DNA from: a virus
Reading direction: 5' to 3' (one strand)
Length of the DNA: 64,000 nt
IMG/VR virus record: IMGVR_UViG_3300049893_000899
Coordinates: 31,356-95,355 of that record
The notes under the pieces: generated by a model
Database searches by the model: none
Told to the model about the DNA's origin: nothing
The model's input: only the letters and a program-made list of their open reading frames with translations
Shown here: piece by piece, positions 43,092 through 52,436 of the stretch
Position numbering within the stretch: the stretch's first letter is position 1
How the letters are laid out: each line of letters opens with the position of its first letter
Translations under genes and position numbers: made by a program

Positions 43092-44987
43092 TTAATGGAT
43101 GAACAACTGAAGAGCTTCATAGTCTTCTGTTCTCCCTTTTTCTTTTAGATACTCCGCAAAAGCTTGTCTTCCATTAACTTCTTTTAAGTTGAATTTAAGA
43201 TCGCCAGCTTCTTTAGTCATGTTTTTAACTCTTATAGCGACATTTGGATCCACTGTTTTACCATCGTATTCAACTTTTCCTGTTTTTTCATTAACCTTAA
43301 AGTCAAATATATCATTCATCAATCCCATGCCCAATCTATCATTAGCATCTTTTTTATAGTCAACTATTGCTTGTTGTTTCTGTTGAGTTAATTCTTGGCT
43401 AGCAGCTCCAGTAAACTCTCTTTGAGCTTTCTGCGCCATTTGATTACCTTCATTAACCCTGACTGTATCTTGAACATTATACTGAGCTTCAGTATTAGCT
43501 AAATCAGTATTAGCTTTCTGTATTGCAGCACTTCTCTCGTACTTAGATCTATTAAGTTCAGCAAGGCTTCTAGTTGTTTGAGCAGAAACCATAGCTTTTG
43601 AAGAACCAGATTCGCCTTTTGAAGTATAGGCTGTGTCTGCATTTCTATTCATTATCTTTTGCTGCATCAATATATCTTGTCGTTGTTGTTCAACGTCAGT
43701 CTTATCTTTATATCTATCAAGTCTAAGAGGAACAGCAGCAGTCTTATCTGGCCCAGACAATCCTCTTAATGTATTGTATAAAGCATTAGTATATCTATAA
43801 GGACTATCAGAAGAACTAAATAATCCTTTGTCTTCTTTTTTATTTTCTTCTTCTTTATCTTCTTTTTTGAATTTAGAAGCGAATGTATTAAGTCTATCTT
43901 TTAAAGATCTTTTAGGATCTTCAGGTTCTTGCGGAACTATTTCTGTTAAATCAGGATTAAGTCCTTTGTCTTGAAAACTAGCAGCAACATTCTCTCTTGA
44001 CATAGGCTTTGCAAATGGCGTATTATCTATTACAGGCGCCTCAGTTGGTGCATTGCCTATTGTTGACGGAGTTGTCTCTGATTTATTAACATAATGTTCT
44101 TTCCACTTAGCTGCGGTTTGTGGGCCAACGGCTTTGTATCTTAAATCTCTTTTAACAGGAACTCCACCAATTATACCGCCTTGCGCAACCCAATCGTCAT
44201 AATTCTGCCCTTGATTAATTGCTTCTTGTCTAAAGGCTTTTTTATATTCATCATTCTTTCCAAGTTCATCAAGATACGTATTAGCATCAACATTAAGTCT
44301 TTTAGCTTCAGCGTCAATAACATTAAACCAAGCTCCATCAGTATATTTACCATTAGGCTTAACTTCTCCTTGAGGAAGTTTTTTAGCTTCTTCTTGGAGC
44401 ATTGCTTTAGCAGCCAACGATCCACTTTTAGCAGCGCTAGCCAATGCAATTATCTTATGTCTTTTTTGTGGATCGTTTTGCGAGTTAACAATGAAGTCAC
44501 CAGGCTTAACGTCAATATCATCACCACCTTCTTCATGTGGTCTAGTTCCTATTTCTACATCAAAGTTATCTCCATCTACATGCACCTCTCCTTTTTCCAT
44601 CTCAACAGTTTCGTATCTATTAGACTTCAAACCTTTTCTAGCTTGTAGAGGTTGGTCTTTGTCGTCAAGAGCTTTATCTCCATACATCTCGTAAGCCTTT
44701 CTCTGTTGGTCTAAAGTTCTATTAGAACTAATAGTCTTCTGTCTTTTAACAAGTTCAGATCCTAAAGAGTAAACACCCATAGCAGCACCACCAACAGCAG
44801 CACCAACAGGGCCACCGATAGCACCACCAATGCTAGCTCCAGTAGCAGCAGAGTTAGCAACAGTAGCTCCAATATCTAAAGCATTAGCAGGAGGTGTGTT
44901 TGATTCAAACATTACCCCAGTTGGAAACTTTCTTGTTCTGTCTACTGCCTTACTATATCTATCTCTTTGTATGTTATACTTACCCAT
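43092..44987 (-). CDS. Internal virion protein with glycine-zipper segment, 631 aa
   Basis: Residues 38-80 form an alanine/glycine-zipper (DIGATVANSAATGASIGGAI, then GGPVGAAVGGAAMGVYSLG), a pattern of membrane-inserting or channel-forming proteins. A conserved-looking beta region follows (EMEKGEVHVDGDNFDVEIGT; GGDDIDVKPGDFIVNSQND). The C-terminal third is coiled coil (ELNRSKYERSAAIQKANTDL). No enzyme motif. It directly follows the muzzle protein gene by 1 base, which suggests it is a tail-lumen or ejection protein. Confidence 0.6.
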   Translation of the reverse strand: MGKYNIQRDRYSKAVDRTRKFPTGVMFESNTPPANALDIGATVANSAATGASIGGAIGGPVGAAVGGAAMGVYSLGSELVKRQKTISSNRTLDQQRKAYEMYGDKALDDKDQPLQARKGLKSNRYETVEMEKGEVHVDGDNFDVEIGTRPHEEGGDDIDVKPGDFIVNSQNDPQKRHKIIALASAAKSGSLAAKAMLQEEAKKLPQGEVKPNGKYTDGAWFNVIDAEAKRLNVDANTYLDELGKNDEYKKAFRQEAINQGQNYDDWVAQGGIIGGVPVKRDLRYKAVGPQTAAKWKEHYVNKSETTPSTIGNAPTEAPVIDNTPFAKPMSRENVAASFQDKGLNPDLTEIVPQEPEDPKRSLKDRLNTFASKFKKEDKEEENKKEDKGLFSSSDSPYRYTNALYNTLRGLSGPDKTAAVPLRLDRYKDKTDVEQQRQDILMQQKIMNRNADTAYTSKGESGSSKAMVSAQTTRSLAELNRSKYERSAAIQKANTDLANTEAQYNVQDTVRVNEGNQMAQKAQREFTGAASQELTQQKQQAIVDYKKDANDRLGMGLMNDIFDFKVNEKTGKVEYDGKTVDPNVAIRVKNMTKEAGDLKFNLKEVNGRQAFAEYLKEKGRTEDYEALQLFIH

Positions 44988-44988
44988 G

Positions 44989-47900
44989 TTAACCGTGGTT
45001 TATTCTATATGAAATACCTATTAAATCCAAAACAAATTTATAGTTATCATTATTGTCATACGTAAAGGTAGTAAATAATGATGAACCTTTCAACCTTGTT
45101 TTGAACATCTTGTTGAAATCTATGTTTGAGTTATTAAATATGTCGTTACCGTAATCCATTACAGCATCCAAAGGTATTGACATGTGATATTTATCTTTTG
45201 TAAATGTAATCTTTCTTTGGTCGTTAGGAAGCGTCATAGGGAACTTATTTCCAACAACCAATCCAATCTCTCCAGATCTTCTGTTCTTCGTGTAGAAGTC
45301 ACAAGAATTGAAAGTATCAAGCTCAATCCTTTTGTCGTTGTTAAAGCTTTTAGACTTAACTACAACATTATCGAACACCTTCTCATAGAAAGGCTCTTCA
45401 ACAAATTCAACTGTTATTGAAGAAGGATATAGATTGCCATAGAAACTTCCGTAATCTCCTTTATTGTGGTGCCACATTGAAGTGTTATCAGGAATGAAAG
45501 AGTACATATTTAAGTCCCTATTGATATAGCAACTTCCAATGTAATCGTGTTCTGATATGAATTTACCTGAATAGAATGAATAAGAGTAAGTAAAGCTACT
45601 TTCCCCAGATACTTTAGAGATTATCACTCTGTTCAACAAAGGATCGTAGCCAGCAGAATATCCAATTCCAGAGAAAGGATTATCGTTAACTACAGAGCCA
45701 GTAAACATATCTATATTCATATTCTTCTCAAAGAATGAACTCATTGTAGAAACGCCTATATCTTCTAGTTTCTCTCCAAGAAGAATAAACATCTTATTCT
45801 GAAGTAAGTCAGGGAAGAAGAATCCAAATGGAGTTTCTATACATCCGTACTTATTTACACATCCACCATATCCTCCAGTAGAATCGACAACCATCTTAGA
45901 TGGATTCGTGAACATACCGCCAGGCCCCATTACAATATCTCCAATAGAAGTAGCTTCTCTAACAACATCTCCAACGTAATGTCTCCATAAAGCCTTTGGA
46001 GTATGTGAGAACAATGTATTCGCATGAACGAATGTGTTTGTTATTGGACCGGTATGTTTAGGCAAGTCATGGAAGTTGTTTACAGGAAACACTTTGAACG
46101 AATCTCTACGTTCTGTTTCAAAGGCTTTATCGCTATATATTATCCTTGTTTCATAATTTCCAGCAGAAGACTCAGTATTTCCTCTAGTGAAATTTGTTAT
46201 TATATTGTCTTCATAAGAATACAAAGTATTATAACCACGAGAATCCCCTTCCTGAACCTGAACACTTAATACGTCGATAGCTGAATCTAATGGGAAATAA
46301 GTAGGTTCAGCAATAGGATTGTCTTCATCAGTCCTATCAATATATTTATGTCTATACTCAGTATTTACATTTGACTCTACAATAAAGTAAGAAAAACTTC
46401 TAAAGTCTGCTCCTTTTTGGTAGGCTCCAACCTGAGAAGTTGTATTATCATAATACCCTTTTTCAACAGTAACTCCAAGTAAACCTTGAGCAGATCTACT
46501 TAAACCTCTATGATAATATATGTCACAGTTTCTTACAGAATAAGCTCCAATAAAAGTATCTCCACCAAATACATCTACAATTTCATCTCCTGAGTTAATA
46601 GGGAGTGTTCTTGATGTAATACAGTGAACATATTCTGAATTACCAATATCTCCATATTGAGCAGTGTTGTTTAGCTCTATATTATACAGGTAATTCTCAT
46701 TATATGAACTATAATTCATTTGGTCTGGATTATTATTTAATCCGCCTGTCCCAATAGATAAATCTCCTCCAAACACGATTTCAACATTAGAAGAAACCCC
46801 AGATCCACTCGGCAACGCTACAGAAGTCTTTAAGAATAAATGCCTAGAAGTATCTTGATTGTCCAACTTGAAATCAAGGCCATCAGGTTGGCTTATCGAG
46901 TTTTGTTGTATGAAGTTTGACTTTATAATATCCTCTCCATCTAAACTAACAATATCAATATCATTGTAAATACAATACATCCAAAATGCCATGTATTTAT
47001 GATAATTAGCCTCTCCCCAAGCAACAAAAAATTCAGCTAAAGTCTTAGAGTATTCTTTCTTTACATACTCTTTGTTTCCAAATATCTTAGCCACAGGTTT
47101 AATCTTGGCCCCATTAGCTTCATTAGGATTAAACTCTATTAAGTCTGTATCAGGAGAATGGAATGCCATCTTATCATTTACGCCTGTTTCATATTTAAAT
47201 GCAACAGAAGGATCTCCAGTAACACTTTCATTAGCAATTGTTATTGAAGTGTTATTAAAGAATGGCATCTTCTTATATATCGTATTAAGATGATTTCCAT
47301 CAGCATTAATATCACTACTTGTCTTAACGTATTGATGAACTATACCTTGAGCCAATATAGACTTATTCTCTATAACATTTCTTCTTTCTCTTCTAATTGT
47401 AATAGACTGTATCTCTTTAGCAATATGTTCAGGAATTTCTTCATTGAACTTAAACTTCAACTTAATCAATCTAATCAACACACCACTACCATCATTTCTA
47501 TAATGTGGTTCTTGCTCCAATGTAGGCATCTTATGATGTCTAACAAAGCTAGTTATTAATCCAAATGATTCGTCATACTCAGGACCAACGCCAGGATAAT
47601 TCTGGTTTGGCGGATATTCCTTTGTAGAAACATAAGTCCCTAACTTACCCGTTATAGTATCTGCATCAGTAGTTAAGTTTGTTGACTTATCATTGCCTGG
47701 TATATGGAAGCATAAAGTCTTATTACCATTATTGAAGTTCACATCAAAAGAGAAACTATAAACCTCTCCTCTTCTATAAGTCTTTTTATAATGAGTCATC
47801 TGTTCATTCTTGTAGTCTAAGAATGAATCTTCTGTTAATATGTTACTTTCAGTAGTTATTATAGAACCATATACAGAGATATAACCACCACTATCATAAG

Positions 47901-49323
47901 TTTCGTTATTTGAAGTGTCTTCTATGTTTATTATTTCAATCTTACTTACACTTGTTGGTGTTGAAGCAAAAAGAAGCTCAACAGAATCAAGACCAACCAA
48001 GGTAGCTGAAGTAGGGTTTTCAAACACTACATTAGTGCCCAATACATCTAAACTATAATTAGTTAATACAGTAAGGGTAGATTGGTCAACGGACTTATTG
48101 AACTTCAATACAATAGTCTTTTCATCCCCATTTGTTTCTGAAGCATTCTTTATGTAAGGCTCAGAATATAATCCAAAAGGAATTGATGTCAATCCAAATC
48201 TAGCGTCTCCATAAGGAACTTCTTCTATCTCATAATATACTTCAATATTGTTAGCTATAAGCTGAAGCTCTTGGTCAAACTTCCTTCCGCCATCAACAAG
48301 ATTACTATAAAATAGTACACCATCTTTTTGAGCAACATTCTTTGCCGACTCATAAGTAATACCTTCAGCTCTAAGCTCCTCTAAAGAAACAGGAGTTCTA
48401 TCTGTCTCTGTCCCATTATAAGTAAAAGTTATCTCGCTTGTAGTAATATTTATTAAAGGTAATGCTTCAGCGACAAAAGTATTCAACGATCCTGTTCTTC
48501 TTATTACAACAATTTCAAGGTAAGGAAATGATGTATCTATATTTTCTATATTTAGTCTTATAGACTTATTTACATTACCAAAATCATAATACTCTCCATC
48601 ATATTTATCTCTACCCTCAGAAACTCTATTGTCAACAATAGGAATTATATTTGATGGTATTCCATATGAAGTTGCATTTAATGATTCAGTTTTATACCTA
48701 GCTATAAACTGATATATACCTACATTTAAAGATCCACTGTCTTCTCTTATAACATCAAGCCTAACTGAAGGAATTGATATATTTGGAACAGCTTTAATGT
48801 TATCCGATATATCTCCAGTAACAGGAGGACTATCTAAAGATACTGAACCAAAATTCTTTGGATAGTCAGTAAAATATACAACACGTTCTCCAGTGAAAAG
48901 TTTTCTAGCCTCAATATCAATAGGTCTGGATTTGCTGAAGCCAAGTTCAGCGTTGACATCCGTATCTGTAGGGACTTTTCTTGTATAAAAGTTGTCAGCA
49001 TCAATAATCCCAATCTGACTGTTTCCAGAATCATCCGCAAGAGCCACGATAATATCGGAACCAAGAACAAAGTAACCGATAACACTAAATCCAGTTGGTA
49101 ATACTGCATCAATCTCAAGTGTTCCTTTTTCATTAACCATTGAAAATAGGTCTCTTCCATCTCCTTTATTTACAAAATTTTTAGCATGTCTATATTCAGT
49201 TCCTTGCAAATACAACTCAGAACCATTCTTATTCATTCCTCCAGTGAAAGTCTTTATCTCTACTTTGTTTGAAGAAGAGTTACGTCCACTAAGTAATTCT
49301 TTTAAATCATTAATATCTGCCAT
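44989..49323 (-). CDS. Tail 'muzzle'/stabilisation protein (T7 gp12/P22 gp10-type), 1444 aa
   Basis: A very long beta-rich protein starting MADINDLKELLSGRNSSSNK, with the F-T-G-G-M-N-K-N...Y-R-H-A-K-N-F-V-N (25-53) start seen in nozzle proteins (strand, 'GGMNxD', then loss of helices). Many Asn/Asp/Tyr-rich beta segments follow (NINTSYPYLEIVVIRR-like blocks). crAss-like phages carry a muzzle protein of this size at this place, equivalent to T7 gp12/P22 gp10. It should form the tail tip that closes the DNA channel. Assignment is from start motif, size and synteny. Confidence 0.7.
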   Translation of the reverse strand: MADINDLKELLSGRNSSSNKVEIKTFTGGMNKNGSELYLQGTEYRHAKNFVNKGDGRDLFSMVNEKGTLEIDAVLPTGFSVIGYFVLGSDIIVALADDSGNSQIGIIDADNFYTRKVPTDTDVNAELGFSKSRPIDIEARKLFTGERVVYFTDYPKNFGSVSLDSPPVTGDISDNIKAVPNISIPSVRLDVIREDSGSLNVGIYQFIARYKTESLNATSYGIPSNIIPIVDNRVSEGRDKYDGEYYDFGNVNKSIRLNIENIDTSFPYLEIVVIRRTGSLNTFVAEALPLINITTSEITFTYNGTETDRTPVSLEELRAEGITYESAKNVAQKDGVLFYSNLVDGGRKFDQELQLIANNIEVYYEIEEVPYGDARFGLTSIPFGLYSEPYIKNASETNGDEKTIVLKFNKSVDQSTLTVLTNYSLDVLGTNVVFENPTSATLVGLDSVELLFASTPTSVSKIEIINIEDTSNNETYDSGGYISVYGSIITTESNILTEDSFLDYKNEQMTHYKKTYRRGEVYSFSFDVNFNNGNKTLCFHIPGNDKSTNLTTDADTITGKLGTYVSTKEYPPNQNYPGVGPEYDESFGLITSFVRHHKMPTLEQEPHYRNDGSGVLIRLIKLKFKFNEEIPEHIAKEIQSITIRRERRNVIENKSILAQGIVHQYVKTSSDINADGNHLNTIYKKMPFFNNTSITIANESVTGDPSVAFKYETGVNDKMAFHSPDTDLIEFNPNEANGAKIKPVAKIFGNKEYVKKEYSKTLAEFFVAWGEANYHKYMAFWMYCIYNDIDIVSLDGEDIIKSNFIQQNSISQPDGLDFKLDNQDTSRHLFLKTSVALPSGSGVSSNVEIVFGGDLSIGTGGLNNNPDQMNYSSYNENYLYNIELNNTAQYGDIGNSEYVHCITSRTLPINSGDEIVDVFGGDTFIGAYSVRNCDIYYHRGLSRSAQGLLGVTVEKGYYDNTTSQVGAYQKGADFRSFSYFIVESNVNTEYRHKYIDRTDEDNPIAEPTYFPLDSAIDVLSVQVQEGDSRGYNTLYSYEDNIITNFTRGNTESSAGNYETRIIYSDKAFETERRDSFKVFPVNNFHDLPKHTGPITNTFVHANTLFSHTPKALWRHYVGDVVREATSIGDIVMGPGGMFTNPSKMVVDSTGGYGGCVNKYGCIETPFGFFFPDLLQNKMFILLGEKLEDIGVSTMSSFFEKNMNIDMFTGSVVNDNPFSGIGYSAGYDPLLNRVIISKVSGESSFTYSYSFYSGKFISEHDYIGSCYINRDLNMYSFIPDNTSMWHHNKGDYGSFYGNLYPSSITVEFVEEPFYEKVFDNVVVKSKSFNNDKRIELDTFNSCDFYTKNRRSGEIGLVVGNKFPMTLPNDQRKITFTKDKYHMSIPLDAVMDYGNDIFNNSNIDFNKMFKTRLKGSSLFTTFTYDNNDNYKFVLDLIGISYRINHG

Positions 49324-49325
49324 AA

Positions 49326-50171
49326 TTAAATTCTTTTACCAAAGTCAAAGTTCTCAGGTCTGCCCACCTCGTTGAAGTCACTATAAAAAGAATAATTATC
49401 AATCTTTAATGTTAACCATATATTCTTAAGCTGCTCTAACATCTCTAGGTCTGGAGCATTTGCTTCAGCTCTAGCTTGTAAACAATACTTGTTCCACATA
49501 CTTCTAACAAGCATAAAATCATTCAAAGCTCTGCTTTTAAATTCAAATCCCCTTATATTTAATTGGTAAACCGTTCTCCAGAATAAGGCATCAAAAAACG
49601 ATACATGATCAGGAACCATTGGGAATCCATCACAGTCAACAGGAAAAGATAAATACTCTATTGTAACGAATCCAGTTTGAAACATAGTTCTTATTGTTCC
49701 ATTATGAATCTTGTAATCGTTATTATAGCCTATCGTGTCGTTTGTAGCTCCGTTAAGGATTCTTTCGTTTCCGTGCATATATTTCCCAGTATGGTCATAT
49801 CTATCAATCTTATCGTATTCTACATACATAAGATCGCGAATAACATCCATTGGAATATTTGTTTCAATATCTCCATTTGTAACACCGGCTTCAAATAGAA
49901 GTTTGTCAATGTTTACACTGTTTTTTGGAGATGCTTTAATTGTTCTAGTAACCCTAATAAGATTAAAGAAGTCACAAGGAAGCTTAGCCATGTAGTTATC
50001 AACCACAAGGTTTACTTTCTTTGGTTCCATTTGGTAGTAAGTACCAATATGCTTTAACGCTTCAGCAGACCATTCTACAATGTCATGCCAAGGTAATTCT
50101 CTTTCGCCAATTCCAAGATCCCTTCCAATCTTACTTATGACTTCTTTAATGCTTGTTAGTTTATAAATCAT
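49326..50171 (-). CDS. Tail ring/adaptor protein (tail tubular-like), 281 aa
   Basis: An N-terminal helical part (LTSIKEVISKIGRDLGIGER; LPWHDIVEWSAEALKHIGTY) leads into a beta part (VNLVVDNYMAKLPCDFFNLI) and a C-terminal helical bundle (RALNDFMLVRSMWNKYCLQA). This helix-beta-helix layout is typical of the gp11-like tail tubular/ring proteins between portal and nozzle. The stop lies 2 bases from the muzzle gene start and its start overlaps the IHF-like gene by 4 bases (ATGA). Confidence 0.65.
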   Translation of the reverse strand: MIYKLTSIKEVISKIGRDLGIGERELPWHDIVEWSAEALKHIGTYYQMEPKKVNLVVDNYMAKLPCDFFNLIRVTRTIKASPKNSVNIDKLLFEAGVTNGDIETNIPMDVIRDLMYVEYDKIDRYDHTGKYMHGNERILNGATNDTIGYNNDYKIHNGTIRTMFQTGFVTIEYLSFPVDCDGFPMVPDHVSFFDALFWRTVYQLNIRGFEFKSRALNDFMLVRSMWNKYCLQARAEANAPDLEMLEQLKNIWLTLKIDNYSFYSDFNEVGRPENFDFGKRI

Positions 50172-50710
50172 GGCCTATATACGGTAACGTCTCTATATCT
50201 TTTATAGAAGTTTTTTATTTTAAGTTTCTCTTTCAACTTCTCTCTACTAAATTTATTTAACTTGAAAGTAAAGAAGAACATTGAATTGTGATCTTTCCTC
50301 TTCTTGAACCACTTGCTCTTAAAAGAAAACCCATCGAACTCAGTGTTATCTATGTAAACCTTTCTTCCAAACTCTTTAGTTTTATTGAAGTCTAAAGGAG
50401 CAATCATATCTCCAGTAGCAGACATCTTAAATCCTTTTGTCTTCAATATGTATAACCAACCAAGTTTGTAAGGCAGGTTTATAACAGCACCATTTAACAT
50501 TTCTTCAAGGATCTCTTCATTCAATATCCTTCTAACGTTAGCTAGTTCTGTTTTAGTAAACCTGAACTTCTTTTGACCTTCTTTGTACTTCTTGTAGTAA
50601 ACACATCCATTTGCTGAAGTTACTCTTGTTCTTGTAGACCTACTCTTCATGTAGTGATCAGCAAACTTTGTGTGTGTTGTTTTCCTTGTTTTTTTCTCTT
50701 TCTGTTCCAT
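50168..50710 (-). CDS. IHF/HU-like protein of the crAss tail module, 180 aa
   Basis: A basic protein. Residues 52-90 (F-T-K-T-E-L-A-N-V-R-R-I-L-N-E-E-I-L-E-E... then GAVINLPYKLGWLYILK) follow the HU/IHF pattern of a two-helix dimer body and a first beta strand with G-x-x-I-x-L-P-x-x-L-G. crAss-like phages are known to encode IHF-subunit-like proteins between the capsid and tail-ring genes. Here the C-terminus is extended and basic (KWFKKRKDHNSMFFFTFKLN). It may be a tail structural protein that reuses the IHF fold rather than a free DNA-bender. Confidence 0.65.
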   Translation of the reverse strand: MEQKEKKTRKTTHTKFADHYMKSRSTRTRVTSANGCVYYKKYKEGQKKFRFTKTELANVRRILNEEILEEMLNGAVINLPYKLGWLYILKTKGFKMSATGDMIAPLDFNKTKEFGRKVYIDNTEFDGFSFKSKWFKKRKDHNSMFFFTFKLNKFSREKLKEKLKIKNFYKRYRDVTVYRP

Positions 50711-50717
50711 CTATAAA

Positions 50718-51404
50718 TTAATTAGTGTCTATACCATCGTTAACAGTATCTGGTGGCACTGTCAACTGCATTCTCATTTCCACGTTAGCAACCATAGACA
50801 TAAGCCTATCCATATTACTAGCTTCAAAAGGATATTCATAATTAAATCCTACATTACAAGGCTCATTGTTGTCTGGACAATCACAAGTTCTAAACTTATT
50901 AGCCTTTGTAGGATCCTCAAATATTCCTTGAATATTAATGTAAGATAATAAGCCTCTAGGATTAACTATGTAAATATAACCATCAGCATAAAACCATCTA
51001 GGCTCTTTGTTGGTATACTTTCTGAAGCTATCCCAGTATATGTTAGAATATGTTGTTTCTTGATATCTTGGAGCATCTAAACCAAGCTCTCCAACATACA
51101 TAAATCCTGTACTCTTTTCTTTTGGAGCTATTGTAGCCGGGAGTTCAAACTTAGTTCTAAGAACACATCCATATCCATCGCAACCACACCCTGAAGGATC
51201 AACTTCAATAAGCTCAACCTTCCCTAAGTTCTGTATTACATCAGTAGATATTTGGCTACTCTTAGAAGCGTCTTGTTTTAGTATTACAGCTCTGTAATAG
51301 TTAACTATAAAGGCCCATTGTCTGTCTGATATCTTTTCATCATCAGAAGTATGTCCGCCTGCCTTTAAGTTTTTTATGTTATATATTATCTCGCTAAGAA
51401 GCAT
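50718..51404 (-). CDS. Cys-rich tail ring/adaptor protein, 228 aa
   Basis: The start at 51404 (MLLSEIIYNIKNLKAGGHTS) is preferred over the longer frame to 51488, whose extra 28 residues are low-complexity Ile/Lys/Phe from the AT-rich intergenic region. Two cysteine clusters, P-S-G-C-G-C-D-G-Y-G-C and C-D-C-P-D-N-N-E-P-C, may bind metal. The rest is beta-rich (YADGYIYIVNPRGLLSYINI). Position beside the IHF-like and ring proteins suggests a head-tail adaptor. A divergent promoter region lies upstream. Confidence 0.6.
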   Translation of the reverse strand: MLLSEIIYNIKNLKAGGHTSDDEKISDRQWAFIVNYYRAVILKQDASKSSQISTDVIQNLGKVELIEVDPSGCGCDGYGCVLRTKFELPATIAPKEKSTGFMYVGELGLDAPRYQETTYSNIYWDSFRKYTNKEPRWFYADGYIYIVNPRGLLSYINIQGIFEDPTKANKFRTCDCPDNNEPCNVGFNYEYPFEASNMDRLMSMVANVEMRMQLTVPPDTVNDGIDTN

Positions 51405-51553
51405 ATCTTTAATGTTCAATAATTTAATTACGAAATTTAATGAAAAAAAACTAAAAATCTTAATGTTAATATTTTTAATTAAAATCAAAAGTAATGTTTT
51501 GTTTTTTTTAATAAACGCTTTTTATTATTCGGTAAATTTACCATATTTACTTC
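51405..51553. promoter_or_regulatory. Divergent, very AT-rich intergenic region
   Basis: A 149-base gap between the minus-strand ring protein gene and the plus-strand KilA-N gene. On the minus strand, TACTTTTG (complement at 51486-51493) fits the Bacteroidota -7 box TAnnTTTG, about 80 bases before the ring gene start; no clear -33 TTG was found. On the plus side there is a 12-bp palindrome at 51531-51542. Promoter assignment is tentative. Confidence 0.4.
51531..51542. promoter_or_regulatory. Perfect 12-bp palindrome, candidate operator
   Basis: GGTAAATTTACC reads identically on both strands and lies 11 bases before the start codon of the KilA-N gene; a further GTAAATA-type half-site (complement of TATTTAC) follows immediately. 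The position suits repression of the downstream gene, possibly by its own product. Confidence 0.45.
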
Positions 51554-52240
51554 ATGAAAAATTCAGTTATACTAAATAGTTCTGATCGCGAGTTATTCGG
51601 AACAATAATAAGACAAGATACGAAAACACAAATGTTAAGTGTTTCAGATTTACAAAAAGCTTATGAAAAAGGAAGATGGCAATATGGTTGGACTGGGCAA
51701 ACAATAAGTCAACTAATGCTTACTGATGAATTGGCTAAAAAGTGCTACGGAGTGCTTCTTGAGTGCGATCTGGTAAAATGCGACATGTCGAATTTTATGG
51801 AAATGGTAAAAAATAGCAGCCTTATAGTTGTTTTAAAAAAACTAGAAGCATATAAAGTAACAGGAAGAGGAGACAATAAACAAATATTTGCTCACCCATA
51901 TATTTTTGTTACAATAGCAATAGAGTTGAATTATATTTTATATGGAAAGGTTATAAAATGGATTTCAGACAGCCTTATTTTCAACAGAATAGAAGCAGGC
52001 GTACTATATCAACCAATGAATTCAGCTATAAAGTCAATCATAAATAATCCTGACTATTCAAAATATGCAATATTAATAAACAAAAAAATATTCGGGCAAC
52101 ATATAACAGGAATGAGAAATATGGCTTCAGCTAAAGAATTAAAGTCGATAGCTAAATTAGAAGAAACCGTAACGAAAGCTATTGAGATGGGATGGGTTAA
52201 AAATGAAGAAGATTTAATTAATGCAATAAACAACTTGTAA
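51554..52240 (+). CDS. KilA-N-domain-type protein (moron), 228 aa
   Basis: Plus-strand gene inside the minus-strand structural block. The pattern F-G-T-I-I-R-Q-D-T-K-T...L-S-V-S-D-L-Q-K-A-Y (residues 15-36), then A-H-P-Y-I-F-V-T-I-A-I-E-L-N (about 109-122) and V-I-K-W-I-S-D...N-R-I-E-A-G fits KilA-N-like proteins widespread in Bacteroidota phages and chromosomes. KilA-N domains bind DNA and often act as antirepressors or regulators. The C-terminal helical tail ends A-I-E-M-G-W-V-K-N-E-E-D-L-I. It has its own leader palindrome and terminator, so is probably expressed independently of late genes. Confidence 0.7.
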   Translation: MKNSVILNSSDRELFGTIIRQDTKTQMLSVSDLQKAYEKGRWQYGWTGQTISQLMLTDELAKKCYGVLLECDLVKCDMSNFMEMVKNSSLIVVLKKLEAYKVTGRGDNKQIFAHPYIFVTIAIELNYILYGKVIKWISDSLIFNRIEAGVLYQPMNSAIKSIINNPDYSKYAILINKKIFGQHITGMRNMASAKELKSIAKLEETVTKAIEMGWVKNEEDLINAINNL

Positions 52241-52244
52241 TATT

Positions 52245-52388
52245 ATGACAGATAAACAGAAAAGAGATAAAATAATCCTAGAGATCAGCACGATAAGAAA
52301 AAATCTAAGGATTGCTATAGACAAAAAGATGTGGAGTTACGTAGATTCACAGATACAAAGATTAGTTGCTCTTGAGAGTAAGATATAA
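52245..52388 (+). CDS. Small coiled-coil protein, 47 aa, downstream of KilA-N gene
   Basis: ATG 4 bases after the KilA-N stop, too short for most gene callers. MTDKQKRDKIILEISTIRKN begins an amphipathic helix that continues to the end (SQIQRLVALESKI). It is probably co-transcribed with the KilA-N gene and could be its partner or a small regulator. The stop runs into the terminator. Confidence 0.55.
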   Translation: MTDKQKRDKIILEISTIRKNLRIAIDKKMWSYVDSQIQRLVALESKI

Positions 52389-52422
52389 AAAAAGCCTATC
52401 AAATGATAGGCTTTTTATTTTT
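52389..52422. terminator. Bidirectional terminator closing the moron
   Basis: AAAAAGCCTATC / GATAGGCTTTTT stem with an AAAT loop, A run on the left and T-rich sequence on the right, between the converging 47-aa gene (plus) and the head protein gene ending at 52437 (minus). Confidence 0.9.
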
Positions 52423-52436
52423 AGTAAACCAAATGA

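Noticed and set aside
44181-44648. 155-codon plus-strand ORF
   Set aside because: Antisense to the glycine-zipper virion protein; Phe/Ile/Ser-rich shadow with no context.
51405-51488. Extended N-terminus of the Cys-rich ring protein
   Set aside because: Low-complexity residues encoded by AT-rich intergenic DNA; the start at 51404 gives a normal protein.
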